Shown here: in pieces, positions 44,323 through 53,529 of the stretch
Layout of the letters: the number at the start of each line of letters is the position of its first letter
How positions within the stretch are numbered: the first letter of the stretch is position 1
Source of the DNA: Hyalangium versicolor
GTDB lineage: Bacteria; Myxococcota; Myxococcia; Myxococcales; Myxococcaceae
NCBI RefSeq assembly: GCF_020103695.1
Contig: NZ_JAHXBF010000025.1
Span: 62,001-126,000 of the forward strand
DNA: 64,000 nt
Reading direction: 5' to 3'
Position numbers and translations under genes: made by a program
Notes under the pieces: generated by a model
Told to the model about the DNA's origin: nothing
What the model saw: only the letters and a program-made list of their open reading frames with translations
Databases searched by the model: none

Positions 44323-45864
44323 TCACCGCCTTGCGCTTGCGTCCTCCGAGGGTCTGGGGATTTCCGGAGAAGCCGTGGGCAGCGTGACATGGAAGGTGGT
44401 GCCCTGGCCGGGATTGCTGTCCACGGTGATGTTGCCCCCCAGCGACTCGATGATGTTGAGGCACACCGCCAGCCCCAGGCCCGTACCCTCCCCTACCGGC
44501 TTGGTGGTGAAGAACGGATCGAAGATCCGCTCCAGATTCTCCAAGGGAATGCCACACCCGGTGTCGCTCACGTCCACCGTGACGCGATCCGGTGCGCTCA
44601 GCCGAGCGATGACGCGAATCTCGTTGCGCTCCACGTGGCCCGGCTCGATGGCCTGCGCGCCGTTGACGATCAGGTTGAGCAGCACCTGCCCCAACCGCGT
44701 CGCGTTGGCCCGCACGAGCGGCATCCCGGCGCACGCCTCCACCAGGCGCGCCCGGCCCTGGAGCTCGTGGGAGGCCATCTTCGCCACGTCGCGCAGCACC
44801 TGGGCCAGCTCCACCGGGCCTGTGCGATCGTCGTCCGCACGCGCCAGCGTCTTCAGGTCCTGCGCGATGAAGTGCACCCGCTCGGCGCCCTCGCGAGCCT
44901 CCTCCAGCGCCTCCAGCAGGTCGCGCTGCTCTTTTTCGGACAACAGCCGCGGCGGCTGGCTCAGCTCGCCGTGCACGTACGCGAGGTTGCCAATCACGTA
45001 GACCAGCGGGTTGTTGATCTCGTGCCCTACGCTGGCCACGGTCCGCCCGAGCGACGCCAGCCGATCCGAGAGGAGGAGCCGCGATTGGGACACCTTCAGC
45101 TCTCGGGCCATCTGGTTGAACCCCCGCTCCAGCGTGCCAAACTCGTCACAGCCCCGCTCCGGCAACGCGGGCTGGAGATCCCCGTGGCCAATGCGCTCGG
45201 CGGCCGCGAGCAGCTCCCGGAACCGCCGGTGCATCGGCATCAGGATGGTCAGCGTCAGGGCGAGCAGCACGCACAGCCCGATCGCGGGAGCAAGGATCGC
45301 CAGGAGGTGGCCATTGCGCAGCCTCCGGTTCGTGCTCTGCTCCAGAGCCGCCAGTTCCTCCCGCTGGGCCTCCAGCGCCGTCTGCAGGAGCGGCTCCACG
45401 TTGTGCTCGAACTCCTGGATGCTCACCTGCGGGTGCGCCCCGTCCGAACCAATCCCCGAGGGCAATTGCCGGACATACGCCTCGGCTCGATCGGCCCAGT
45501 ACCGCAGCTCCTTCGCCAACCGCTCCAGCTGCCGCTTCTCCGCGTCGCGGGGCGTGCCCGACGACTGCTCCTTCTGCTCGCTGAGGACCTGAAGCCTCGA
45601 CAGCTGCGCATCCACCTGCCGCCGGTACCCGTTCAGCACGGCCTCGGGCAGCGCGCCCGTGCCATGCACCCGCTGCAGCTCCGCCAGGAACACCAGCGCG
45701 TCCCCGCGAATCTGGCTGTAGAGGGAGCGCTGCTCCTGGCTGGCCAGCGTCCAGTCTCGAAGGTGACCCAGCCGGTAGGTCCCCACCTGCACGGCCACGC
45801 CCATGCACCCCACCAGGCCCAACGCCACCGCCAGCAGCAGCAGCACCTTGCCCCGGATCGTCAT
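44323..45864 (-). CDS. Membrane-bound sensor histidine kinase
   Basis: A 513-residue kinase from the ATG at 45864, with a good ribosome site (GGAAGGAG). TM1 is at 7-25, a helical periplasmic sensor at 30-185, TM2 at 186-208 and HAMP at about 210-260. The phosphate-accepting His281 lies in VGHEINNPL. The ATP domain has the N box (NLIVNGAQAI), DTGCGIP and GTGLGLAV. No response regulator gene lies beside it. The sensor region is all helical and resembles a four-helix bundle; its ligand is unknown. An 18-base perfect palindrome lies about 140 bases upstream. Confidence 0.93.
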   Translation of the reverse strand: MTIRGKVLLLLAVALGLVGCMGVAVQVGTYRLGHLRDWTLASQEQRSLYSQIRGDALVFLAELQRVHGTGALPEAVLNGYRRQVDAQLSRLQVLSEQKEQSSGTPRDAEKRQLERLAKELRYWADRAEAYVRQLPSGIGSDGAHPQVSIQEFEHNVEPLLQTALEAQREELAALEQSTNRRLRNGHLLAILAPAIGLCVLLALTLTILMPMHRRFRELLAAAERIGHGDLQPALPERGCDEFGTLERGFNQMARELKVSQSRLLLSDRLASLGRTVASVGHEINNPLVYVIGNLAYVHGELSQPPRLLSEKEQRDLLEALEEAREGAERVHFIAQDLKTLARADDDRTGPVELAQVLRDVAKMASHELQGRARLVEACAGMPLVRANATRLGQVLLNLIVNGAQAIEPGHVERNEIRVIARLSAPDRVTVDVSDTGCGIPLENLERIFDPFFTTKPVGEGTGLGLAVCLNIIESLGGNITVDSNPGQGTTFHVTLPTASPEIPRPSEDASARR

Positions 45865-46005
45865 CGGTGACGGAACTCCTTCCTTCCGGGTTCCAGGCTT
45901 GCCCGAGCGCAGGGCCCGCCCCCCTGCCTCCGAAATATCGCGCCTCCCCTTATTTTCAGGCCAAATTAGAGAAACTGGCAATAACAGAAATAATTGCTCA
46001 ACCCG

Positions 46006-46023
46006 GGTGTGTCATGACACACC
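46006..46023. promoter_or_regulatory. Perfect 18-base palindrome upstream of the histidine kinase
   Basis: GGTGTGTCATGACACACC is fully self-complementary. It lies in the 235-base gap between the HAD gene and the histidine kinase, next to an A/T-rich patch (about 45950-46000) that stands out from the local G+C-rich DNA. It may be a binding site for a dimeric regulator of the kinase gene, or a terminator for the HAD gene. There is no T-run. Confidence 0.5.
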
Positions 46024-46099
46024 TCCCACGTGACAGGCCGCCCGTGAGTGGGCGCGGGGTGTGACGCGAGTTGTCGAGAAGCGGCGAGGGCCCGGCGCG

Positions 46100-47134
46100 C
46101 TACTTCTTGCGGTCCTTGTGGGTCCGCGGAAGTGCGTGGGAGATGAGCGCCACGTAGTCCACGGCCTGCGCACGCGGGGGCGCGGGCGGCGTGCCCAGCG
46201 CAGCCAGCCGCTTGGTGAAGGCGGCGATGATATCCGGCACGGGGCGGATGGCCTGGATGAGCCCGTTGGGCCCCTCGAGCGCCTGTGACAGCGCCACCGC
46301 GGCCTGTTGCAGCGGCAGGCCCCGGCGGATCAGATCCTGGAACGAGTTGGAGAGGGTGATGATGTTGTGCCCGGCTGTCTGCACCATCTCCACGGCGATC
46401 TTGATGACCTGGGGCGCGGTGAGGTGGCCGTCGGCCAGCAGCACCAGCGCGGCCTGGAAGTAGTTGAAGATGGGGACCACCCGCGGGCCATAGGGCGCGA
46501 AGTGCGCCGGCGGCGTGAGACGATCCAGGTGGATGAAGATGCGCCGCACCGGATCCGCGATGGGAATGCGCTTCCACGCGCTGCGCACGCGCTCGGCGTC
46601 ATCCGGGTACACGCCGCCCGCATCCAGCACCTGCGAGAGCACGCGCTCGTCCACGCGTCCGGCGATCAGATCCGCGAAGAGCGAGTAGATGAAGGCGTCC
46701 GCCTCCGCGTCGTCGCCAAAGAGCACCTCCTCGGCCTCGATGGGCGCATTCACCCGGCTCTCGAGGATGGCGGGCAGCTTGTAGCCCACCTGCCCTCGCA
46801 GCGCCCGGAAGCGCCCGCGCAGCAGGTTGCCCACGTTGTCCTTGAGGACGAACTCGTCCCACGCCACCCCGTCCAGCTTGAGCTTCTCCTCAAGCACCGC
46901 GCGCATCTGCTTGGGGCTGCCCGAGACGATGCACAGCCGCGAGTCCCCGTTGGCCGCCAGCTCGCGGATGAGCGCGGAGGCCCCCGGCACCGCCACCTTC
47001 TCATGGGCTTTCTGGAACGCGGTGCGCACCAGGTCCCGGAACGAATCGAAGTCCGTCCGCAGGTACGTCTTGTCCAGATCCCAGCGGTAGATGCGCCGAG
47101 GCGGCCGGGGATCGATCCGGTCCGGCAGGCTCAC
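46100..47134 (-). CDS. HAD-type phosphatase-like protein coupled to plsX
   Basis: A 344-residue protein from a GTG at 47134, whose GTGA overlaps the plsX stop. HAD motifs are visible: YRWDLDKTYL (nucleophile Asp), CIVSGSP (motif II), GYKLPAI (motif III lysine) and LFGDDAEADAF (motif IV acids). The substrate is unknown. DUF2183-type phosphatases look similar. The C-terminal 120 residues are helical with no known motif. The coupling to plsX hints at a role near phospholipid or acyl-phosphate metabolism; this is inference. The frame continues upstream through plsX and that part is rejected. Confidence 0.8.
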   Translation of the reverse strand: MSLPDRIDPRPPRRIYRWDLDKTYLRTDFDSFRDLVRTAFQKAHEKVAVPGASALIRELAANGDSRLCIVSGSPKQMRAVLEEKLKLDGVAWDEFVLKDNVGNLLRGRFRALRGQVGYKLPAILESRVNAPIEAEEVLFGDDAEADAFIYSLFADLIAGRVDERVLSQVLDAGGVYPDDAERVRSAWKRIPIADPVRRIFIHLDRLTPPAHFAPYGPRVVPIFNYFQAALVLLADGHLTAPQVIKIAVEMVQTAGHNIITLSNSFQDLIRRGLPLQQAAVALSQALEGPNGLIQAIRPVPDIIAAFTKRLAALGTPPAPPRAQAVDYVALISHALPRTHKDRKK

Positions 47135-48183
47135 TTCGGCAGGCCTTCCTGGATGGTGGTGCCCAGTTGATGCGCCACGGCCTTGGCGGCCACCTTCCCC
47201 GCGTTGGTGATGGCGCGAGCCTTGGAGCGCCCGTGCGCCTTGATGAAGATGCGATCGAAGCCGAGAATGGGCGCGCCGCCGTACTGCTCCCAGTCGGTGA
47301 TGTCCTTGATGCGCTGGATGCCGCTGGAGAGCATGGCCAGGCCCGCGCGCCAGCGCAGCTTCTCCTTGTAGGCGTAGCGGGCCAGCTCGACGACGGTCTC
47401 GTGGACGCCCTCCAGCATCTTCAGGCACACGTTGCCCACGAAGCCGTCGGTGACGATGACGTCCACCGTGCCCTTGGGGATGTCCACGCCCTCCACGTTG
47501 CCGATGAAGTTGATGCCCTGCAGGCCCGACAGCGTCGAGTGCGCCTCCACCACGCGCGGCGGCCCCTTCTGCGGCTCCACGCCGTTGGAGAGCAGCGCCA
47601 CCTTGGGGCGCTCGTTGCGCGAGATGATGCGCGCGTACGCCGAGCCCATCACGGCGAAGGTGACCAGGTCCTCCGCGGTGGCCTCCACCGTGGCGCCCAC
47701 GTCGAGGATGAGCGAGAACGGATCGTCCTTCTCTCCGCGCGTGCCCCGCGTGGGGTACACCGCCGCGAGCGCGGCCCGGCGCACCCCCGGAATGAGCTTG
47801 AAGTGACGCGCGCACGCCAGCACGCCCGCTCCCGTGTTGCCCGCGGAGACCAGGGCCTGCGCCTCGCCCTCGGCCACCAACTGGGCCGCCACCGACACCG
47901 AGGCGTGCTTCTTGCGCGCCAGCGCCTCGCCGGGCTTCTCGTCCATGGAGACGAACTCGGAGGCATGCTGCACGGAGATGCGCTCGGCACGGTGCTTGGT
48001 CTCCGCCAGGGTCGCGTCGATCAGCTCGCGGTCTCCCACCAGCAGCGCGTGGATGTGCGGCGCCTCCAGCGAGAGTTGCGCGGCGCCGCGCACCACCTCG
48101 GCGGGGCCGTGGTCGCTACCCATGACATCGAAGGCGATCGTGACGTCCTTGAACTCCTGTGAGGTCCCCGCCATATGCCCCAT
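47131..48183 (-). CDS. plsX: Phosphate acyltransferase PlsX
   Basis: A 350-residue enzyme that makes acyl-phosphate from acyl-ACP, the first step of phospholipid synthesis with PlsY. It has IAFDVMGSDHGP at the start, VSAGNTGAG near 115, and the family C-terminal region with GTVDVIVTDGFVGNVCLK and GAPILGF. A start three codons downstream (Met4) is equally possible. Many bacteria place plsX beside rpmF and fabH; here the neighbours are an MFS gene 1 base upstream and the coupled HAD gene. It could be a second copy. Confidence 0.94.
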   Translation of the reverse strand: MGHMAGTSQEFKDVTIAFDVMGSDHGPAEVVRGAAQLSLEAPHIHALLVGDRELIDATLAETKHRAERISVQHASEFVSMDEKPGEALARKKHASVSVAAQLVAEGEAQALVSAGNTGAGVLACARHFKLIPGVRRAALAAVYPTRGTRGEKDDPFSLILDVGATVEATAEDLVTFAVMGSAYARIISRNERPKVALLSNGVEPQKGPPRVVEAHSTLSGLQGINFIGNVEGVDIPKGTVDVIVTDGFVGNVCLKMLEGVHETVVELARYAYKEKLRWRAGLAMLSSGIQRIKDITDWEQYGGAPILGFDRIFIKAHGRSKARAITNAGKVAAKAVAHQLGTTIQEGLPK

Positions 48184-48184
48184 C

Positions 48185-49498
48185 TTACGAGCTTTGCCCG
48201 ACGCTCGCGCCCGGCAATCGCATGCGAGCTGCCAGTCCCAGGGCCAGGAGAGCGCCCACGGCCATCATCACCGCCGCCGTCCCATACGGCACCCCGGGGC
48301 CAAACCCTGTGAACAGCCACCCGCCCAGCGCCGGGCCGAGAATGCGCCCCAGCGAGCCGAAGGCTTGATAGCTACCCAACACAGTCCCCAGTCGCTCAGG
48401 AGGCGCCTGGAGGGAGACGAGAGCCGACAGGGAGGGGTTGGCGAACGCCGAGCCCACCGCGAGCAGCCCCATCACCGGGAAGAGCCACCCATAGCCGGGA
48501 GCCACGGGCAGCAGGGCCAGCCCCACCCCCGTCACCGCGAAGCCCGTCACCAGGAGCCAGCCCTCGCGCACCGGGCGGTAGCCCTCCTCGGAGCGGCGCT
48601 CGGGAGGCAGGAGCCGCCGGAGCAACCCGCCCTGGAGGGCCGCGGACACGATCCCCACCAGAGCAAAGAGCCCACCGGTGCGAAGGCTGGCCTGGGCCAG
48701 TTGCTGGGACGAGGCGCTGGCCGACAGGAAGAACAGCCCTCCCTCCAACTGCACCGGCCCCGAGGAGAGGAAGCGCGAGAGCAGGTACACCGAGAAGGTG
48801 CCCTCCATCTGCGAGAAGGCGGTGGTGAACAGGAGGATGAGGACCAGGCACATGCCCACCACGGGCAGGCGCAGCGCGATGGCCGCCCCTCTCATGGAGC
48901 GCGCCGAAGCTCCGGTGACGCAAGGGCGGCCGGGAACACGGGACTCGGCCAGGAAGAGGAAGGTGAAGAGCAGGTTCAGCCCCGCCAGCCCGGCGGCGAA
49001 CAAGCCGATGGCCAGGTTACCGCCCCAGGCTCCCAGAAAGCCGCCCAGGGCTGGCCCCAGCACGAAGCCCAGGCCGAACGCCGCGCCGATGATGCCCATG
49101 CCCCGAGCGCGCTCCTCCGGCCGGGTGACATCCGCCACATAGGCCTGCGCGGTGGAGATGTTGCCCCCGCTGGCCCCGTCGATGACGCGCGAGAGAAAGA
49201 GGAGCGGCAGCGAGTGGGCGAAGGCGAACAGGACATAGCCCGCCATGGAGCCCGCCAGGCTCAGCAGCAGCACCGGCCGCCGGCCATAGCGATCCGACAG
49301 CCGTCCCAGCACCGGGGCGAACAGCAGCTGCATCAGCGAGTACACGGAGAGCAGCAGCCCCACCGAGAACGGTGAGGCGCCGAACTTCACCCCGTACACC
49401 CCCAGCTGCGGGATGAGGATCCCGAATCCGATGAGGTCCAGCGCGACGATGCCGAAGACGACGCGCAGCGAGGCGCGTCGTTCTGATCCCTCCTCCAT
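48185..49498 (-). CDS. MFS transporter (multidrug-type exporter)
   Basis: A 437-residue protein with 12 predicted membrane segments. MFS motif A is GRLSDRYGRRPVLLL after TM2, and the antiporter-type motif is GFVLGPALGGFLG in TM5. These point to a drug:proton antiporter of the TetA/Bcr type; the substrate is unknown. It starts 12 bases after the gltC stop and ends 1 base before plsX, all on the minus strand. That spacing allows read-through from the gliding genes, but no functional link is known. Confidence 0.92.
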   Translation of the reverse strand: MEEGSERRASLRVVFGIVALDLIGFGILIPQLGVYGVKFGASPFSVGLLLSVYSLMQLLFAPVLGRLSDRYGRRPVLLLSLAGSMAGYVLFAFAHSLPLLFLSRVIDGASGGNISTAQAYVADVTRPEERARGMGIIGAAFGLGFVLGPALGGFLGAWGGNLAIGLFAAGLAGLNLLFTFLFLAESRVPGRPCVTGASARSMRGAAIALRLPVVGMCLVLILLFTTAFSQMEGTFSVYLLSRFLSSGPVQLEGGLFFLSASASSQQLAQASLRTGGLFALVGIVSAALQGGLLRRLLPPERRSEEGYRPVREGWLLVTGFAVTGVGLALLPVAPGYGWLFPVMGLLAVGSAFANPSLSALVSLQAPPERLGTVLGSYQAFGSLGRILGPALGGWLFTGFGPGVPYGTAAVMMAVGALLALGLAARMRLPGASVGQSS

Positions 49499-49510
49499 AC
49501 CCCCCCGCGC

Positions 49511-51580
49511 TTAGAGCGACGACGCTTCGCCGCTCGCCTGGACGTCGCGGTTGGCGGAGTCGCGCTCGATGCAGCCCTTGGTGAGGGTGTACTGGTAGGT
49601 GCCCAGCTCGTCTCGCCAGTACTCACCTTCGTACGGCCAGTAGAGCTGATCGTCCGCCACGGCCACGGTGTACCGGTACTTCTTGACGATCGCCGTGCGG
49701 CCGCCCGCCTTGAGCTGCTCCTCCAGGAACTCCTTCTCCTTGGTGGTCGTCTCGAACTTGATGCGCAAGCCGTTGGCCAGGAGCTGCTTGAGGGCCATGA
49801 GCTCCGTCTCCAGCTTGCCCTTGGACATGAGGCCCGCCTTCTCGATCAGGGCGGTGCGCTGCTCCTTCAGCCCCTCGAGCAGCGACTTGGACAGCTCCGA
49901 GTACTTGAAGGTGTCACCCTTCTCGGAGAAGGCGTCCATCTCACCCTCGAGCTCGAGGATGGAGTCGTTGGTCTTCTTCAGGTCCTGATCCGTGAGGGCC
50001 AGACGGAGGATGCGCTCGAGAATGATGTCGGTGCCGTTCTTGTCCGCGCCCTCCTTGTTCTTCTTCTGCACGTCGGAGAGGACGCTGTAGTACTCGCTGG
50101 CCTCCATGTTCTTCTTCACCAGCGTCTCCAGCTCGTTGTGCACGGGCAGGTAGGTGCGCTCGAAGTCCTGGAGGATGAGCGAGGACTCCCGGTAGCGGCA
50201 GTTCTCGTAATAGATGACCGCCTTGAGGATGAGCGCCTCGGGGAAGTACTCCTCGCGGAAGAAGGGCGAGGACAGGGTGATGAGGTTGCCCAGCGCCTGC
50301 TCGTACTGACCCACGCGATAGTTGGCCCAGCTGGACTCGAAGAGGGCCTCCAGCCACTGGTTGGTGCCGCGCTCGATCTTGTTGAAGTAGAAGATGGCGT
50401 AGCGGTTCTGCTGCATGCCGTAGTGCGTGCGCGCCAACTGCATGAAGGCCAACTCACGCAGGGACTGGTCCAGGGCGGCCTGCTCGGCCGTCTTGCCCGC
50501 CACGGGCCGCGTCATGCGGATGACCTCCTTCATCGTCTCGATGGAGGCCACCATGTTGTTGTCGCCGCGGCGCGCGTCCGCCGACTTCACCTTGCTGCCG
50601 TTGCGGAACAGCGCCAGGCCCTCGAGGAACTTCACGCGCGGGTAGAACGGATCCGTGCGCGGCACGAGCGTCGCCAGCCGCTTCACTTCCTCGAAGCTCT
50701 TGTCCGCCTTGTCCGGCTGGCCCACCTGGTCCAGCGCCTTGCCGCGCACGAAGTGGTAGCGCGACAGCAGGTAGTAGAACTCGCTGCGGAACTTCTCGGG
50801 GAACTCGAAGTTCGCGTAGCGGGCGATCTCGTCCAGGATGACCGACTCGTTCTTCGACTTGCGGCTGATGAAGAACAGCCACTCGAGGCTCGTCTTGAAG
50901 AACTTGGTCTGCGGGCCCACGGAGAGGATCTTCGAGAACTCGCCCAGCGACGAGTGGTACAGCCCCATGCGGTACAGGGCCTTGGCCACCACGTAGCGCG
51001 CCTCCACCTGGAGGCCCGCCATCTTCGGGTCCTGGATGATCTCGTAGCCGGCCATGGCGGCCTGCTCGTACTGGTCGTTCTTGAAGAGCGACACGGCCAC
51101 ATCCAGCTTCTGGCGGTCACCCGTCTTGCCGGACACGTCCACGGCGTCGAACGTCATCGTCGGCGCGGTGCCCTTGGGCCCGGCCCCGGTGAGATCCAAC
51201 CCCAGGCCGCCGTTCTCATCGGCCGGAGCGGGAGCAGGCGTGGTGGGCGCCGAAACGGGGTTGGGAGCCGTCGCGGGCGAGGGCGAAGGCGTCTCGCTGC
51301 CGGTGCCGCTCGTGGCGGCAGGCACGGTGGGCGTCTCGGCCGACGAAGGAGTCAGCGGAGCGCTCTCCGCCGGAGCGGGAGACGCCTCCTCCACGGGCTG
51401 ATTCTTGCCCCTCTTCTTCTTCTTGGAGGAAGAGGCGGAGGAGGAGGTCTTGCCCTTCTTCTTCTTCTTCTTCGAGGAGGACGAGTCCAGGCCTTCGAAG
51501 CTCTGGGCCGGAGACGGCACGGCCCAGAAGAGCGCGAGCCCGAGGAGCGCGAAGCGGAGGAGTCGGAGAGTACGGTTCAT
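49511..51580 (-). CDS. gltC: Gliding-motility TPR protein GltC
   Basis: A 689-residue exported protein: signal peptide (1-26), a Ser/Lys-rich tract (35-60, several lysine runs), a Pro/Ala-rich linker (65-125), the short motif GLGLDLTG near 130, then a long TPR-like helical region to about 620. This matches GltC, the periplasmic TPR protein of the Glt gliding machine as I recall it. The gene order supports it: two outer-membrane barrel genes lie directly upstream with 4-base overlaps, and the CglC/GltK-like lipoprotein gene is divergent. The C-terminal 60 residues are beta-rich with a WPYEGEYW patch. Confidence 0.85.
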   Translation of the reverse strand: MNRTLRLLRFALLGLALFWAVPSPAQSFEGLDSSSSKKKKKKGKTSSSASSSKKKKRGKNQPVEEASPAPAESAPLTPSSAETPTVPAATSGTGSETPSPSPATAPNPVSAPTTPAPAPADENGGLGLDLTGAGPKGTAPTMTFDAVDVSGKTGDRQKLDVAVSLFKNDQYEQAAMAGYEIIQDPKMAGLQVEARYVVAKALYRMGLYHSSLGEFSKILSVGPQTKFFKTSLEWLFFISRKSKNESVILDEIARYANFEFPEKFRSEFYYLLSRYHFVRGKALDQVGQPDKADKSFEEVKRLATLVPRTDPFYPRVKFLEGLALFRNGSKVKSADARRGDNNMVASIETMKEVIRMTRPVAGKTAEQAALDQSLRELAFMQLARTHYGMQQNRYAIFYFNKIERGTNQWLEALFESSWANYRVGQYEQALGNLITLSSPFFREEYFPEALILKAVIYYENCRYRESSLILQDFERTYLPVHNELETLVKKNMEASEYYSVLSDVQKKNKEGADKNGTDIILERILRLALTDQDLKKTNDSILELEGEMDAFSEKGDTFKYSELSKSLLEGLKEQRTALIEKAGLMSKGKLETELMALKQLLANGLRIKFETTTKEKEFLEEQLKAGGRTAIVKKYRYTVAVADDQLYWPYEGEYWRDELGTYQYTLTKGCIERDSANRDVQASGEASSL

Positions 51581-52440
51581 GACTCGGGGAGGGCGGTAGG
51601 GAGGAAGAAGGAGAAGCCCAGCTCGAACATCAGCTGGTTGCGCAGCGAGTTGTCGGAGGACTCCGCCTTCTCCACGTAGACGAGATCTCTCACCTCGGTG
51701 CGCAGCGTCATGTAGCGGTTGAGGAAGAAGCGGAAGCCGATGCCCACGTTGCCACCGGCGGTGATCCGCGCGGTGCTGCGCACGTCAGCCGAGTCCGGCG
51801 GCCCCTTGTACTGGATGGCCGTGGCGCCCAGCACGCCGTACATGTCGAAGTGGACGAACTTCTCGGCCAGCAGCGAGATCTTCCCGTAGATGGGAGCCCA
51901 CTGCGCATCCACCCCCGCCATCAGGGTGAGCTGGCCAGGAGCGCGGCCATCCAGCGCCTCGAAGGTCGGCGCGCTGCAGCCGCGGGTGACATTGCCATCG
52001 TCGCCATCGGTGAAGTTGCAGATCTGCGCCGCGCCCGACACGGTGGGGATGGAGTAGCCCGCGCGCAGCCCGATGCCGAACGTCTCCGAGGGGAAGAAGG
52101 TGAAGGTGGCCCCCAGGATGTACTTGCGGAAGAAGGCATCCCGCAGGGAGATTGTCGCGGAGGGGCTCAGCTCGAACCGGCCCTTCTTGAGGAAGAGGTG
52201 ACCGGACACGGGGCGGATGCGCTCGCGCAGAGGCCCCAGGGCGTCCTTGTCCACCTCGGACACGTCACCGGCCTCGGTCTCCTGGGAGGTGGAGGCACCG
52301 GACGGAGCGGGAGCGGGATCAGACGAAGGCTTGGACTTGGGCTTGTCGGCCGCGGGAGCGGGCGCCGGCTGGGCGTCCTGAGCCCGCGCCGCGAGCGGCA
52401 ACAGGCACAGGGCCATGAGCAATCGGAGGGCTCGCATCAT
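51577..52440 (-). CDS. Gliding-motility outer-membrane beta-barrel (GltA/GltB pair, second gene)
   Basis: A 287-residue protein from the ATG at 52440, with a signal peptide (1-20), a Pro/Ala-rich linker and an outer-membrane barrel of about 210 residues. It shares KKGRFELSPS, WAPIYGK, HFDMYG and GIGFRF with the adjacent barrel gene, so the two are paralogues. As I recall, M. xanthus GltA and GltB are such a pair, forming the outer-membrane part of the gliding complex with GltK. The start overlaps the previous stop and its stop overlaps gltC, 4 bases each. Which of GltA or GltB this is cannot be settled here. The long open frame to 52779 is rejected as a shadow. Confidence 0.85.
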   Translation of the reverse strand: MMRALRLLMALCLLPLAARAQDAQPAPAPAADKPKSKPSSDPAPAPSGASTSQETEAGDVSEVDKDALGPLRERIRPVSGHLFLKKGRFELSPSATISLRDAFFRKYILGATFTFFPSETFGIGLRAGYSIPTVSGAAQICNFTDGDDGNVTRGCSAPTFEALDGRAPGQLTLMAGVDAQWAPIYGKISLLAEKFVHFDMYGVLGATAIQYKGPPDSADVRSTARITAGGNVGIGFRFFLNRYMTLRTEVRDLVYVEKAESSDNSLRNQLMFELGFSFFLPTALPES

Positions 52441-53276
52441 TCGCCCTCCCGGCCCGTGGAGTGCAGCGGGAAGAACAGCGAGATACCTGCATTGATCGTC
52501 ATGAGGTTCTGGACGGCACCCTTGCTGGTGCCGAGCGGCTGGTCGACGTACGAGGTGTTGATCAGGGCGACGTTGACCGCCAGGAAGTCCTTGGCGACGA
52601 AGCGCATTCCCGCGCCCAGGTCCGCGCCGATGTTGACGGTGCGGCCCTCGAGGGCCGAGGTCTGCGTCCTCACCACTCCGGCGCCGCCCAGCAGGTAGCC
52701 GTCGAAGTGGAGGATGGAGTTGAGGAAGGCCACCTTGCCGTAGAGCGGGGCCCACTCGACGTCGCCCATGACGGACCACTGGGGCACCGAGTGGTAGATC
52801 TTGCTCTGGAAGGCGCGCTTGGCGGTGCGCACGTCATCCGAGGGCAACACCTGCATCGCGGAGCCGCGCACCGACAGCGCCAGCGTGTCCGCGAAGTAGT
52901 AGGCCCCGCGCACCGAGGCGCCCAGCTTCGAGTAGTAGGGATCGTTGATGGAGAAGCTCACCAGCGGGGTGAGCTCGAAGCGCCCCTCCTTGCGGTACAC
53001 CTTGCGCTGGACGCTCTTGACCCGGTCCTCCTGGGTGATGTCCGTGGGCACGACCTCGGGCTCCGCCGGCGCGGGGGCCGCTGGAGTCGTGGTGGCCGAG
53101 GGTGTCGGCTCGGCAGGGGGTGCGGTCTCGGTGGTGTCTTCGGGCTTCTGTTCCTCGGTCTTGTTGGCGTCGTCGCCCGTCAGATCGAGTCCCATACCCT
53201 GACCCTGTTCCGACTGAGCGAGCGCCAACGCGGGCCAGAGGCACAGCGCGAGCAGAGTTGCCTGGAGGCGATTCAC
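52437..53276 (-). CDS. Gliding-motility outer-membrane beta-barrel (GltA/GltB pair, first gene)
   Basis: A 279-residue protein: signal peptide (1-20), then GMGLDLTG, an acidic and Pro/Thr/Ala-rich linker (30-80), and a barrel (about 95-270) with KEGRFELTPL, VEWAPLYGK and LHFDGYLLGG. It is paralogous to the next gene and heads the barrel-barrel-GltC run. The GLDLTG hexapeptide also occurs in GltC of the same operon. A promoter-like pair TTGAGG and TAGGAT lies upstream at 53349-53377. Assignment to the Glt gliding system rests on gene order and recalled M. xanthus homologues. Confidence 0.86.
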   Translation of the reverse strand: MNRLQATLLALCLWPALALAQSEQGQGMGLDLTGDDANKTEEQKPEDTTETAPPAEPTPSATTTPAAPAPAEPEVVPTDITQEDRVKSVQRKVYRKEGRFELTPLVSFSINDPYYSKLGASVRGAYYFADTLALSVRGSAMQVLPSDDVRTAKRAFQSKIYHSVPQWSVMGDVEWAPLYGKVAFLNSILHFDGYLLGGAGVVRTQTSALEGRTVNIGADLGAGMRFVAKDFLAVNVALINTSYVDQPLGTSKGAVQNLMTINAGISLFFPLHSTGREGE

Positions 53277-53348
53277 TTCCGGAGGCTCCGTTTGGGGTGG
53301 AGGGGCGGAGGTCCGCCCGCGAGATTTCGGAGTGTCAACGGCCCGGCC

Positions 53349-53377
53349 ATCCTAGCCGCCAGTCTCCAGCACCTCAA
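53349..53377 (-). promoter_or_regulatory. Candidate promoter of the gliding barrel-gltC operon
   Basis: On the minus strand TTGAGG (53377-53372) and TAGGAT (53354-53349) are separated by exactly 17 bases. The expected transcript would start near 53342, giving a leader of about 65 bases before the first barrel gene. Confidence 0.5.
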
Positions 53378-53455
53378 CCAATCCGAACCTGCCTGCCGCA
53401 TCTCTATCCCTGCGCCACTCTTGAAGAATTCCGCTCCGAGTATCACCTGCGACAA

Positions 53456-53476
53456 GCGGTTGGCACCACGAACCGC
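53456..53476. repeat. Inverted repeat upstream of the cglC-like gene
   Basis: GCGGTT and AACCGC form a 6-base inverted repeat with a 9-base spacer, 54 bases upstream of the lipoprotein ATG. It might be an operator; chance is possible. Confidence 0.35.
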
Positions 53477-53529
53477 TGTGCTACGGTGCCGAGTCCATCG
53501 CCTTCCTCCTTAAGAGGTCCATCTCGATC

